A DNA stretch of 43,542 bases from CAIKBL01 sp043734785 (GTDB lineage Bacteria > Pseudomonadota > Gammaproteobacteria > Ga0077536). Numbering within the stretch: position 1 is the first letter of the stretch; the number at the start of each line of letters is the position of its first letter. Position numbers and translations under genes: made by a program. The stretch is from contig JAYTEX010000036.1 of the NCBI GenBank assembly GCA_043734785.1, positions 1 through 43,542 of the forward strand, written 5' to 3'. The notes under the pieces were generated by a model. That model was not told the DNA's origin. It was given only the letters and a program-made list of their open reading frames with translations, and made no database searches. This document shows positions 15,486 to 23,686 of the stretch, piece by piece.

Positions 15486-16202
15486 CTATTTTTCTAGCTT
15501 GAAAACGATGGATAAGGTCAACGTGCTCGTGATCGGCAAAGCCCCGCGGCGCGCCGGTTCGAACAACCAATGCTTGACCGCTCTGAGTGCCGCGTTATCC
15601 AGAACTGCTCGACCGCTCGATCTGGCAACCTCGATCTTGCCAGGCGCACCATCACTCAGCACTTCAACCTCGAGCAGGACTGTGCCTTCCCATCCGCGCC
15701 GTTTGGCGAGCGTTGGATAATCCGGCTTCGGATTACGGCGCGAGGTCGCGTGTGTATTGGCGGGCACCGTCAATGCTGCGACTGGCGCTGGGGGCGCCGC
15801 CACCGGTGCGGGTGCTGTCGCGGGTGATGCCGGTAATGCACTCGCCACTTCCGCCGGTGGTGGTGGCGTCAGTGGCTTAGGTTTGAGTTGAGGTTTTGGT
15901 TTTGGTTTTGGCTTCGGCACAGGTTTCAGAAGTAACGGCACCGCCGAGACTATCGGCGGTGCCTCTACCACCGGCATTGGTGCCGCCACCACCACTGTTG
16001 GCGGCGGCCTAACGAACGTTATCTGTACGACCCGGGGCCGGGCCGCTGGCGCGGGTCGCTCGCGAGGTTGTTGAAACCAGAGCCACGCGCAGACGTGCAA
16101 CAGCACCGAGACGATCGCCAAAAACAGATAATCCACGCGCGGTTGCTCGCCCGCTCGAGCACCATCTGGATCCATAGCGCGAAGCGCCAGCGCAGGTTTC
16201 AT
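15486..16202 (-). CDS. tonB: TonB energy-transducing protein
   Basis: A 238-residue TonB: cytoplasmic N-terminus, a single signal-anchor helix (DYLFLAIVSVLLHVCAWLWF, about 24-43), then a long Pro-rich periplasmic spacer. The spacer includes alternating Lys-Pro (about 95-112) and Pro-Ala runs able to span the periplasm. The C-terminal TonB domain carries NPKPDYPTLAKRRGWEGTVLLEVEVLSDGAPGKIEVARSSG, then LDNAALRAVKHWLFEPAR. It links the ExbBD motor to TonB-dependent receptors, none of which lies in this window. First of tonB-exbB-exbD, and probably co-transcribed with the two genes upstream (lipoprotein, ketopantoate reductase family), from which it is 71 bp away. Confidence 0.93.
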   Translation of the reverse strand: MKPALALRAMDPDGARAGEQPRVDYLFLAIVSVLLHVCAWLWFQQPRERPAPAARPRVVQITFVRPPPTVVVAAPMPVVEAPPIVSAVPLLLKPVPKPKPKPKPQLKPKPLTPPPPAEVASALPASPATAPAPVAAPPAPVAALTVPANTHATSRRNPKPDYPTLAKRRGWEGTVLLEVEVLSDGAPGKIEVARSSGRAVLDNAALRAVKHWLFEPARRGALPITSTLTLSIVFKLEK

Positions 16203-16273
16203 GGTCCCGGTATTGATGGTCAGCGTGGATCAGCAGTAAGCACTGGCGATCTCCCCGGCGCATCCAGAACGAT

Positions 16274-17233
16274 TCACTGCAAGCCGCGATTAATCGCCGC
16301 GGCAATGCGATAGCAGGTGGTCAGCACCGGCATTGCCAACCCAAGCTCGCTACCCAACCGATACGCATATCCGACAGTCTCCTCGAGCTCTAAACGACGC
16401 CCGCGCAATAGATCCTGTAGGCTCGACATCCGATGGGTCGGTGCCTGGGCGGCCATACGGGTGCCAACTTCCTGCACGAGCGCGACCGCCTCAATTTCGC
16501 TACTGTGAAGAATCCCTAGCACGGGAACCGGCGAAATATCGAGCAACGGAATGCCGCGCATCTGCGCCAACTGCGCCGTCTCACGCGTGATCTGCGCGAC
16601 CACGAGCGCGACATCGGGATCTTGCAGATAATCGCCAGTGAACCGCCGCGTGAGCACCGCCAGCAGCATCAACGCCAACCAGCCAGTGTACTTCGACCAC
16701 ACCAGGCTCTGGATGTTATCGACCGCGCGTGCATTGATCCCGGCGGCGTGAATCGCGTCTACGACGTTGACTGCGCGGGGCGTGAGTTCACCGTTTATTT
16801 CGCCGAGATGCAGATTGATGTTGCGCGTGAACAGCACGGCGCCGTCGTCGGTCAATTCGCCGCTAAAATCCGCCATCGCGCCCAGCACCGGCTCGGATCC
16901 GAACCGCGCACGCAGTTCTGCCTCCTTGACTACTCCGTTCTGGACTGAGAATACGAGCTTTGGCTGGAGCGCACGGAACGCCGTCAGACCCGCGACGCTG
17001 TCGTAGGTTTTGACGGTATTAATGAAGACATCGGCGTCCACCAGTGCAGCGGGTTCGCGCACGATTTCGCAGCCAGTGTCAAAGGTATTCAGGCCGCGAA
17101 TGTGCACGCCATGTGCTTCCAGCAAAGTGGCGCGCGCGCCGCGGGCGATCAGTTCCACGCGGTGTCCAGCCCGCGTCAGATGGGCCGCGAGCAGGCTGCC
17201 AAGGGCCCCGGCCCCTAGAATTACGAAATGCAT
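16274..17233 (-). CDS. panE: 2-dehydropantoate 2-reductase family (ketopantoate reductase-like)
   Basis: A 319-residue NADPH-dependent reductase of the ApbA/PanE family. The N-terminal Rossmann motif is MHFVILGAGALGSLLAAHLTRAGHRV. The segment NIQSLVWSKYTGWLAL (about residue 178 on) carries the catalytic Lys, and HRMSSLQDLLRGRRLELEETVGYAYRLGSELGLAMP is the C-terminal helix with the conserved S-M-x-x-D and E. PanE makes pantoate for coenzyme A, but many paralogues act on other 2-oxoacids, so the symbol is provisional. The lipoprotein gene ends 12 bp upstream; tonB follows 71 bp downstream. No panB/panC is in the window. Confidence 0.82.
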   Translation of the reverse strand: MHFVILGAGALGSLLAAHLTRAGHRVELIARGARATLLEAHGVHIRGLNTFDTGCEIVREPAALVDADVFINTVKTYDSVAGLTAFRALQPKLVFSVQNGVVKEAELRARFGSEPVLGAMADFSGELTDDGAVLFTRNINLHLGEINGELTPRAVNVVDAIHAAGINARAVDNIQSLVWSKYTGWLALMLLAVLTRRFTGDYLQDPDVALVVAQITRETAQLAQMRGIPLLDISPVPVLGILHSSEIEAVALVQEVGTRMAAQAPTHRMSSLQDLLRGRRLELEETVGYAYRLGSELGLAMPVLTTCYRIAAAINRGLQ

Positions 17234-17245
17234 ATCAATTTCTCA

Positions 17246-17971
17246 TTAGTGTGACAATCCCGCCTCCTGGGCCGCGACCAGCACCGCATCCAGCAGGGCT
17301 TGCGAAATCTTCGCAGTCAATGCGTCGGCCGCCGGGCCAGTGACCGCGACCGGCGTCTTGTCGACATTGAATTCGTCGCGCCACAAATCATTCTCCATCG
17401 GCACATCCTTCTGGCCATCAGAATTGCCGATCACTCGACCTTCCGTATCCAATGCCTCAAGCGAGACCATGGCATAAGCATCCGTGCGCGCTTCGCCGTG
17501 GCGCACGACGCCATATCCGAGCAGATTCTCGACCGAGTCGCCGATGAAATCCTGCTCGACCTGGCGATAGACCACCACCACCATGTCGAGTCCCTGCGCG
17601 GCGGCCCATGCGCCCAGCGCCGGGCGCATGCGTTCGAGATTCGGGTACGCCATGCTGCTGTCGTAAGGAGGCGGGAAAGCATCGCGTTGATAGGTCACCG
17701 CCTTGACATCGAGTGACATACCGCGCATCCGCTGCGTAAGGAAGTTCGTGACCGCTGCCTGGACGTTCCAACCGGGTAAGTCGAGCGTCGTCGCCGTGCT
17801 GTCCATCACCGATAATTGCATGTGATGAACGCGCGGTGCGGGGTCCAGTAACACCACAATCCCGACTTTGTTCTTGAGCGCTCGATACTCGGGCGTAACC
17901 CGCACCTGCTTCAGATCGAGGCAGCCGACCAATCCAATCACCAACGCCACCAACCAGATTTTGCGCATCAC
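17246..17971 (-). CDS. Lipoprotein of unknown function
   Basis: A 241-residue protein with a lipoprotein signal: short basic start, hydrophobic IWLVALVIGLVG and lipobox Cys (C17 counting the GTG). The mature part has mixed alpha/beta character, with YRALKNKVGIVVLLDPAPRVHHMQLSVMDST and a segment GLDMVVVVYRQVEQDFIGDSVENLLGYGVV. No catalytic motif or named family is recognised. A strong AGGAGG lies nine bases before GTG 17971 and twelve before ATG 17968, so either may be the start. It heads a probable operon with panE and tonB-exbB-exbD, hinting at, but not proving, an envelope role. Confidence 0.75.
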   Translation of the reverse strand: MMRKIWLVALVIGLVGCLDLKQVRVTPEYRALKNKVGIVVLLDPAPRVHHMQLSVMDSTATTLDLPGWNVQAAVTNFLTQRMRGMSLDVKAVTYQRDAFPPPYDSSMAYPNLERMRPALGAWAAAQGLDMVVVVYRQVEQDFIGDSVENLLGYGVVRHGEARTDAYAMVSLEALDTEGRVIGNSDGQKDVPMENDLWRDEFNVDKTPVAVTGPAADALTAKISQALLDAVLVAAQEAGLSH

Positions 17972-18087
17972 CAGATTACACCTCCTGTTGCGGGACCCGG
18001 CATGATACGCAATCGCTAAGCGTTGCCCTAGGTCGGAGGTCGCGGCACACTAGGTGAATCGCCACTTTCCAGCGCAGGAGCCATGCC

Positions 18088-20184
18088 ATGGGAGCCAAAC
18101 CCGAGATTCACTACAGTGCCTGCCCGCACGACTGTCCCTCGACTTGCGCGCTTGAGGTCGAACGACTGGATGCCCACCATATCGGCAAAGTGCGCGGAGC
18201 CGCCGATAACACCTACACTGCGGGTGTTATCTGTAGCAAGGTCGCGCGCTACGCCGAGCGAATCCATCATCCTGACCGGTTGCAGGTTCCGCTACGACGC
18301 ACTGGCCCCAAAGGCGCCGGCAAGTTCCAGCCGCTGAGCTGGGAGGCTGCACTCGATGAAGTCGCTGAGGCCTTCCTTGAGGCCGAACAGCGCCACGGCT
18401 CGGAAACTGTCTGGCCGTATTTCTATGCTGGCACGATGGGACTGGTCATGCGTGACGGCATCAATCGCCTGCGCCATGCCAAACGTTACTCGGGCCAGTA
18501 TTCGACGATTTGTGTGACTTCAGCCTGGACCGGATTTTTGGCAGGCACTGGCAAACTCGCCGGCTGCGATCCGCGCGAAATGGCGCAAGCCGATGTGGTG
18601 GTGATCTGGGGGACGAATGCCGCCAGCACCCAGGTTAATGTGATGGTCCATGCGCTGCGCGCGCGCCGTGAGCGTGGGGCAAAGCTGGTCGTGGTCGACA
18701 CCTATCGCAACGCGACCGCGGAACAGGCAGATCTCTTTGTCTGTGTGCGCCCGGGCACGGATGGCGCGGTGGCGTGTGCCGTCATGCACTGCCTGTTCCG
18801 CGATGGCCATGCGAACTGGGACTATCTCGATCGCTATACCGATTGTCCACGCGATCTCGAAGCCCATTTACGAGACCGTACACCCGCCTGGGCAAGTGCT
18901 ATCAGCGGCGTGCCGGTGGCCACCATCGAAGCATTCGCACAACTCGTCGGGCAACATCCCCGCACTTTCTTTCGTCTGGGCTACGGTTTCTCCCGCCAAC
19001 GCAATGGTGCGATCAACATGCATGCCGCCGCGTGCATTCCCGCCGTGACCGGCGCATGGCTGCACGCAGGCGGCGGCGCGTTTCACACCAATGGCGCGAT
19101 CTTCCATTGGGACAGAACCCTCATTGATGGTTTGGATGTGCAAGATAACTCGATTCGGCTGCTCGACCAGTCGCGGATCGGCGCGGTCCTCACGCACGAA
19201 CGCCGCGCCCTGCAGGGCGGCCCGCCAGTGACCGCACTGTTGATCCAGAATACGAATCCAATGTCGGTTGCGCCCGATCAGAACACCGTCCGGCGCGGTT
19301 TCATGCGCGAAGATCTGTTTACCTGCGTCCACGAGCAGTTCATGACGGAAACCGCTGCCGTCGCCGATATTGTGCTACCAGCGACCATGTTTCTGGAGCA
19401 CGACGATCTGTACCAAGGCGGCGGTCAACAACACATTCTGTTTGGTCCCAAGATCGTCGAAGCACCAGGCGAATGCCGGAGCAATCATTTCGTGATCTGC
19501 GAACTGGCCAAGCGGCTGGGCGCGCATCACCGGGGCTTTGCAATGACCTCGCGCGAGGTCATTGATTGGACCTTGCAAAATTCGGGTTGGGGCGACTTAG
19601 CGCGGCTCGAACGCGAGCGCTGGATCGATTGCCAACCGGACTTCGCCACCGCACACTATCTTGATGGCTTTGCGCATGCTGATCGGAAGTTTCATTTTGC
19701 GCCGCACTGGAGCGACATGACGCCGCAGGAATTCGGCGCCAACTCGACGATACCGTTTCCGCGATTGCCCGATCATCATGCCGTGATTGAAGAGAGCGAC
19801 GATGAAATGCCATTCCGCCTGGTCACTGCCCCCGCGCGGCATTTTCTCAACTCGAGCTTCACGGAAACTCCCACCTCCCAACGACGCGAGCGTCGACCTT
19901 CTCTGATGATCCATCCCGCTGACGCCGCGGCGCTGAATTTGGAAGACGGTGCCCCGATCCGCATGGGCAATACGCGCGGAGAAATAGAGCTCGTGATCGA
20001 GCTGTTCGAGGGCGTACAGCGCGGCGTCGTGATCTCTGAAAGCATCTGGCCTAATCACGCCTATCCGGGCGGGCGCGGGATCAATGTCTTGACCGGTGCT
20101 GATCCGACCGGCCCCGTGGGCGGCGCGGCATTTCACGACAACCGCGTGTGGATCAGGACCGCGCAAGTCGGTGCGCTAAATTGA
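18088..20184 (+). CDS. Molybdopterin-dependent oxidoreductase (DMSO reductase superfamily)
   Basis: A 698-residue protein with an N-terminal Fe4S4 motif C12-x3-C16-x3-C20-x28-C49, followed by the molybdopterin domains. Recognisable pieces are LSWEAALDEVAEAF, the cofactor segment DVVVIWGTNAASTQVNVM, TALLIQNTNPMSVAPDQNTV, DIVLPATMFLEHDDLYQGGGQQHI and a C-terminal dinucleotide-binding domain with HPADAAALNLEDGAPIRMGNTRGEIEL and NHAYPGGRGINVLTGADP. No twin-arginine signal is present, so it is probably cytoplasmic. It is not clearly a nitrate reductase, formate dehydrogenase or biotin sulfoxide reductase. Substrate unknown. A Rieske oxygenase gene follows after 19 bp, so the two are likely co-expressed. 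Confidence 0.85.
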   Translation: MGAKPEIHYSACPHDCPSTCALEVERLDAHHIGKVRGAADNTYTAGVICSKVARYAERIHHPDRLQVPLRRTGPKGAGKFQPLSWEAALDEVAEAFLEAEQRHGSETVWPYFYAGTMGLVMRDGINRLRHAKRYSGQYSTICVTSAWTGFLAGTGKLAGCDPREMAQADVVVIWGTNAASTQVNVMVHALRARRERGAKLVVVDTYRNATAEQADLFVCVRPGTDGAVACAVMHCLFRDGHANWDYLDRYTDCPRDLEAHLRDRTPAWASAISGVPVATIEAFAQLVGQHPRTFFRLGYGFSRQRNGAINMHAAACIPAVTGAWLHAGGGAFHTNGAIFHWDRTLIDGLDVQDNSIRLLDQSRIGAVLTHERRALQGGPPVTALLIQNTNPMSVAPDQNTVRRGFMREDLFTCVHEQFMTETAAVADIVLPATMFLEHDDLYQGGGQQHILFGPKIVEAPGECRSNHFVICELAKRLGAHHRGFAMTSREVIDWTLQNSGWGDLARLERERWIDCQPDFATAHYLDGFAHADRKFHFAPHWSDMTPQEFGANSTIPFPRLPDHHAVIEESDDEMPFRLVTAPARHFLNSSFTETPTSQRRERRPSLMIHPADAAALNLEDGAPIRMGNTRGEIELVIELFEGVQRGVVISESIWPNHAYPGGRGINVLTGADPTGPVGGAAFHDNRVWIRTAQVGALN

Positions 20185-20203
20185 ATTGAAAGCGAGATAA
20201 GCC

Positions 20204-21349
20204 ATGCAACATGCAGAACAGATCACGGTCGCCAAGCGCCTGCTCAAATTCATTGACACGGAGACGACTGAACGCAGCGAGGCAACGTATTCCCAGTCGA
20301 TTAACGAATACACCAGTCCCGAGATCGCCGCGCGCGAACAACAGGTGTTCTTTCGTGAGCAACCCTTGTGCGTGGGCCTGAGCGCCGATTTGGCCGCGCC
20401 CGGCACCTATCGCACGCACGATCTCTCCGGGATCCCACTGTTGTTGGTACGTGACCTGCACGGTGCTTTTAAAGCATTCCTCAATGTGTGCCGTCACCGC
20501 GGCGCACGGGTCGCCAAGGATTGTGGAGAAGCACGCGGCTTTACCTGCCCGTATCACGCCTGGGTCTATGGACTCGATGGCGCGCTCGTAAACCGCCCTG
20601 ACGAGGCGTCATTTGCGGCGCTCGCGCGGGCCGATTTTGGCTTGACCGCGCTACCCGCGGCCGAGCGGCACGGTATGTTGTGGGTCTGCCCAACTCCTGG
20701 ACGTGATTTCGAGATCGCGCACTGGCTCGGCGAGCTCGACGGTGAACTGGCCTGTTATGGATTGGCTGGATTCAAGCACTACGCTTCTCGCGATCTCACC
20801 CGCAAGATGAACTGGAAGCTCGTGGTGGATACTTTTCTGGAGTCCTACCACTTCTGCGTGCTGCATCGAGATTCGATCTGCTCTATCTTTCATCACAATC
20901 TCGCCACCTTCGACGCCTATGGCAAACACTTCCGCTTGGTCTCTCCGCGCAAGTCCATCGCCGGCCTGCCACAACAGACGGAAGAAGATTGGAAGTTGCT
21001 CCCCCATATTGTCGTGATTTATGTACTGTTCCCGGGCACAGTGCTCGTATGGCAAGGCGAGCAGATAGAATTGTGGCAGATCTTCCCTGGACCAACGCCC
21101 GACGAATCACGTTTTCGGGTCACGCTCTACACGCCAGAACTCGCAGTGACAGAGAAAGCGCGCCGGCATTGGGATCGCAATCTGGAGCTCGTGCTGCATG
21201 TCGTCGAGAACGAAGATTTCCCCGTGGGGGAAGGCATTCAAAAGGGTTTTTGCAGCCAGGCGCAGACTCACACGGTGTTCGGTCGCAACGAGCCCGCGCT
21301 TGCCCATTATCATCGCGAGATAACCACCGCGTTACGGCATCAAAGCTGA
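20204..21349 (+). CDS. Rieske non-haem iron oxygenase, alpha subunit
   Basis: A 381-residue ring-hydroxylating-type oxygenase. The Rieske Fe2S2 site is C96-R-H98 with C115-P-Y-H118. The mononuclear iron site is in NWKLVVDTFLESYHFCVLH, with H216 and H221 as likely ligands; the third, an Asp, is probably in NEDFPVGEGIQKG near residue 345. Such enzymes use O2 and electrons from a reductase to hydroxylate or demethylate aromatic, steroid or quaternary-amine substrates. No small beta subunit, ferredoxin or reductase gene lies nearby. It starts 19 bp after the molybdopterin oxidoreductase gene. Substrate unknown. Confidence 0.87.
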   Translation: MQHAEQITVAKRLLKFIDTETTERSEATYSQSINEYTSPEIAAREQQVFFREQPLCVGLSADLAAPGTYRTHDLSGIPLLLVRDLHGAFKAFLNVCRHRGARVAKDCGEARGFTCPYHAWVYGLDGALVNRPDEASFAALARADFGLTALPAAERHGMLWVCPTPGRDFEIAHWLGELDGELACYGLAGFKHYASRDLTRKMNWKLVVDTFLESYHFCVLHRDSICSIFHHNLATFDAYGKHFRLVSPRKSIAGLPQQTEEDWKLLPHIVVIYVLFPGTVLVWQGEQIELWQIFPGPTPDESRFRVTLYTPELAVTEKARRHWDRNLELVLHVVENEDFPVGEGIQKGFCSQAQTHTVFGRNEPALAHYHREITTALRHQS

Positions 21350-21447
21350 GCGCCACGGTACGGCTAGCGCATTGAGATGGCGGATATGGGTGGCCGCAAC
21401 GACAACCACCCTCGCGATTCAACCCCAACACGAGGAGTTAGACCAGC

Positions 21448-21948
21448 ATGGAAATAGGCATTAGCACACGTGATCGAGCAGCGATCGCAGACGGTTTGGC
21501 CCACTTACTGGCGGACAGTTATTCGCTCTATCTCAAGACGCATGGCTTCCATTGGAATGTAACGGGTCCGATGTTCAATACCTTGCACCTGATGTTCATG
21601 GATCAGTACACGGAATTATGGAACGCGCTGGACCTGATCGCCGAACGTATTCGCGCGCTCGGACATCCAGCCCCGGCGTCCTACTCGCAGTTTGTCAAGC
21701 TCTCGAGTATCGCGGAGGAAACCGGCACGCCAGCCGCAGAAGACATGATCAAGCAATTAATTGCGGGCCAGGAAGCCATCGTACGAACCGCACGCAAGCT
21801 ATTCCCGAATGTTGACAAGGTGGGCGACGAGCCCACTGCCGATCTGCTCACCCAGCGCATGCAGATTCACGAAAAAAACGCCTGGATGCTCCGCAGCCTG
21901 CTGGAGCCTCATGCCCCAGCCGCCGCCGCGGGTAAGCGACGGCGCTGA
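21448..21948 (+). CDS. dps: Dps-family ferritin-like DNA protection protein
   Basis: A 166-residue Dps/bacterioferritin-like protein that oxidises and stores iron using H2O2 and shields DNA. HGFHWNVTGPMFNTLHLMFMDQYTELWNALDLIAERIRALG (32-72) is the Dps signature with the inter-subunit ferroxidase ligands (His near 35 and 47, D52, E56). A short basic C-terminal tail (AAGKRRR) could contact DNA. GAGGAG lies upstream of the ATG. The neighbouring convergent gene encodes a Fur-family regulator, so peroxide- or metal-responsive control is possible but not shown. A hairpin at 21954-21980 follows the stop. Confidence 0.92.
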   Translation: MEIGISTRDRAAIADGLAHLLADSYSLYLKTHGFHWNVTGPMFNTLHLMFMDQYTELWNALDLIAERIRALGHPAPASYSQFVKLSSIAEETGTPAAEDMIKQLIAGQEAIVRTARKLFPNVDKVGDEPTADLLTQRMQIHEKNAWMLRSLLEPHAPAAAAGKRRR

Positions 21949-21953
21949 GTGAG

Positions 21954-21980
21954 CGCGCCACTCGGGTTGACAGTGGCGCG
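21954..21980 (+). terminator. Hairpin between convergent dps and fur-family genes
   Basis: Perfect nine-base arms CGCGCCACT (21954-21962) and AGTGGCGCG (21972-21980) with a nine-base loop, just after the dps stop. There is no T run directly behind it on either strand, so it is only a probable terminator or mRNA-end hairpin serving the convergent pair. Confidence 0.5.
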
Positions 21981-22028
21981 TCGTCCCTAGGTTCTTCGGG
22001 CCGGAGAAAGCGCCTTATCAGCAATTCT

Positions 22029-22481
22029 TCAATGAGCGCAACTAGGGTTCGAACATTGTCCGCGCAACATGATCTCGGCGCGTTGCACCCGGAATCCGTC
22101 CGGGACGCTGGCCGGCGTATAGTTTGGGGCCAGCTCGAGGCAGGTCACTTCGCCGCAGGTCGTGCAATGGAAGTAGGCCTGGTGTCGGTTGCCGTCTCGC
22201 GCGGCACTGAAACGCCAGATACGGTCTTCCGCCGCGACCTTGTTCGCGAGGTCTTTGTTGACGAGCCATTCCAGCGCGCGATACAACGTGACGCGGTCGA
22301 ACTGCACCCCTTTTGCGCGAGCCTGTTGTTCGATTTCGTGGTGGGTCAGCGCCCGTTCAGTTGCCTTCAGTATCTGGAGTACCGTCTGGCGCGCTGGCGT
22401 GATCCGGCTCGGCAAGGCGCCGTGTTCGGTGGGTCCGCCGGCATCAATGTTGTCGGTCGTGCTGTCAATCTGAAAGTCCAT
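22029..22481 (-). CDS. Fur-family metalloregulator
   Basis: A 150-residue Fur-family repressor. The winged helix is RITPARQTVLQILKATERALTHHEIEQQ and VQFDRVTLYRALEWLVNKDLANKV; the metal/dimer domain follows, with H-x-YFHCTTCGEVTCLEL and a terminal CSNPSC. The Cys pairs CxxC and CxxxxC make a structural zinc site. Sequence alone does not decide between Fur, Zur and PerR; the short HCTTCG segment is Zur- or PerR-like by eye. Start at 22481 is chosen because GGAG precedes it; the frame continues to 22520 without support. Convergent with dps, which may be a target. Confidence 0.85.
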   Translation of the reverse strand: MDFQIDSTTDNIDAGGPTEHGALPSRITPARQTVLQILKATERALTHHEIEQQARAKGVQFDRVTLYRALEWLVNKDLANKVAAEDRIWRFSAARDGNRHQAYFHCTTCGEVTCLELAPNYTPASVPDGFRVQRAEIMLRGQCSNPSCAH

Positions 22482-22660
22482 GGGTTTTCTCCGTTTAGTC
22501 CGCAGCCAAATTTGCTGCAATGCAATTATTGGCCGGGATGTTGACCCATGTTGAGCCGGTTTGCAACATGGGCGATATCGAGTGAGCAGGACCTAACGGC
22601 CGCGAGCTTAGGCCGCCAGGTCTAATGCCGTGAACCTCGGACGCCGCCTGCATGCCGTCG

Positions 22661-22686
22661 GTGCGTTGCATCCGTGCGTTGCATCG
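22661..22686. repeat. Tandem 13-bp duplication
   Basis: GTGCGTTGCATCC (22661-22673) is followed immediately by GTGCGTTGCATCG (22674-22686), in the 227-bp gap between the NlpC/P60 stop and the Fur-family start. Confidence 0.75.
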
Positions 22687-22708
22687 GGGCGCTGAATTCG
22701 GCGCGTGC

Positions 22709-23353
22709 TCAATGCGGAGTAGAGGCCAGGGCCTGCTGATTTTGGTAGGCGAACGGGACCGATCTCGGGCGGCGGGCACCGGTCAAGTGACCGCGCCAGT
22801 ATTGGTTCGAAAATTTCGAAATAATCACCCGTCCGGTCTTAGGGCTTGGCGCGTGAACAAACCGACCGTCTCCCAAATAGATGCCGACATGCGAATAGGG
22901 CGGACCTTGGGTGTTGAAGAACAACAGATCGGTGGCCTGGAGTTCGGACAGCGAGATTTCGGGGAGCACTGCAGCCATGGTCGCCGCGCTGCGCGGAAGC
23001 ATGAGATCAAACTGACTGAAAACGTGGTGGACCAGGCCGCTGCAATCGAAACCCTCGGTGGGCGAATCGCCTGCATTGCGATACGGTTTACCCTGCATAC
23101 TGGCGGCATACGCGACCAGGCCGAGCGTATCGAGCGTATCGAGCGTTCCCGCGGCCGTTGGTAGCCGAGACTCAACTGCCTCAGATGGCGGGTTCGAGAG
23201 AGGGGCATGTTCGGAACTTGGCCCCAGCAGACTACAACCCGAGAGCGCCACCGCGAGACCCAATAGAAAGCCGCCACAGAGGGCGTTCCTCAGCGCTCCC
23301 GGGCGGGTTGCCATCGTGTTTCGTGGCGCTTGCGGGCTATCATTCAAGTTCAT
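22709..23353 (-). CDS. NlpC/P60-family lipoprotein, probable cell-wall endopeptidase
   Basis: A 214-residue protein with a lipoprotein signal (hydrophobic GGFLLGLAVALSGC, lipidated Cys about residue 40) and a C-terminal NlpC/P60 domain. The catalytic Cys is in GFDCSGLVHHVF, the His in YSHVGIYLG and the third polar residue in FVHAPSP. NlpC/P60 enzymes cut peptidoglycan stem peptides, usually gamma-D-Glu to diaminopimelate. A short coding repeat (LDTLDTLG) follows the linker. The start is uncertain: ATG 23353 lacks a well-placed ribosome site and ATG 23314 is also possible. An AAGGAG at 23373-23378 sits nearer a nine-codon overlapping frame starting at 23369. Confidence 0.87.
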   Translation of the reverse strand: MNLNDSPQAPRNTMATRPGALRNALCGGFLLGLAVALSGCSLLGPSSEHAPLSNPPSEAVESRLPTAAGTLDTLDTLGLVAYAASMQGKPYRNAGDSPTEGFDCSGLVHHVFSQFDLMLPRSAATMAAVLPEISLSELQATDLLFFNTQGPPYSHVGIYLGDGRFVHAPSPKTGRVIISKFSNQYWRGHLTGARRPRSVPFAYQNQQALASTPH

Positions 23354-23686
23354 TATGATGATTATCCATCAACTCCTTAAATTAATGAAAAATTATTTCA
23401 TAATTCACTGACCATTCCAGGTATTTCGATCTCGGCAGCGAACCCAATACCTGGCTGCGTTTGATCCCGGCCAGGATCGGGAGTGCCCCCCAAGCGTCTG
23501 AGTAGTGGCAAATATCTGTGGGTTTTGCACAACGTGGCGGAGAAATGCCGTGCGAATCGGGCAAGTGGCCGTGATTTTCCGTTCAGCACGTCAAGTTCGT
23601 GATGTAACCTACTGATCACTCTTTGCTTTGATAATCTGGCTAAAATCTATTCACTTTGACCGACCGCTGCAGTTAAATAGTCACGA
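23354..23686. other. AT-rich gap without a recognised gene
   Basis: Unusually AT-rich around 23360-23410 and 23620-23680. It holds a small hairpin at about 23385-23402 (ATGAAA/TTTCAT) and probably divergent promoters for the NlpC/P60 gene (minus) and the exported-protein genes (plus). Minus frames of 60-73 codons here look random. Confidence 0.45.

Noticed and set aside
15472..15570. Extended exbB start overlapping tonB
   Set aside because: The added residues are a shadow of tonB; GTG 15471 has a proper ribosome site.
23124..23146. Nine-bp repeat in the NlpC/P60 gene as a phase-variable tract
   Set aside because: Only about two and a half copies, in frame (LDTLDT); change would not break the frame.
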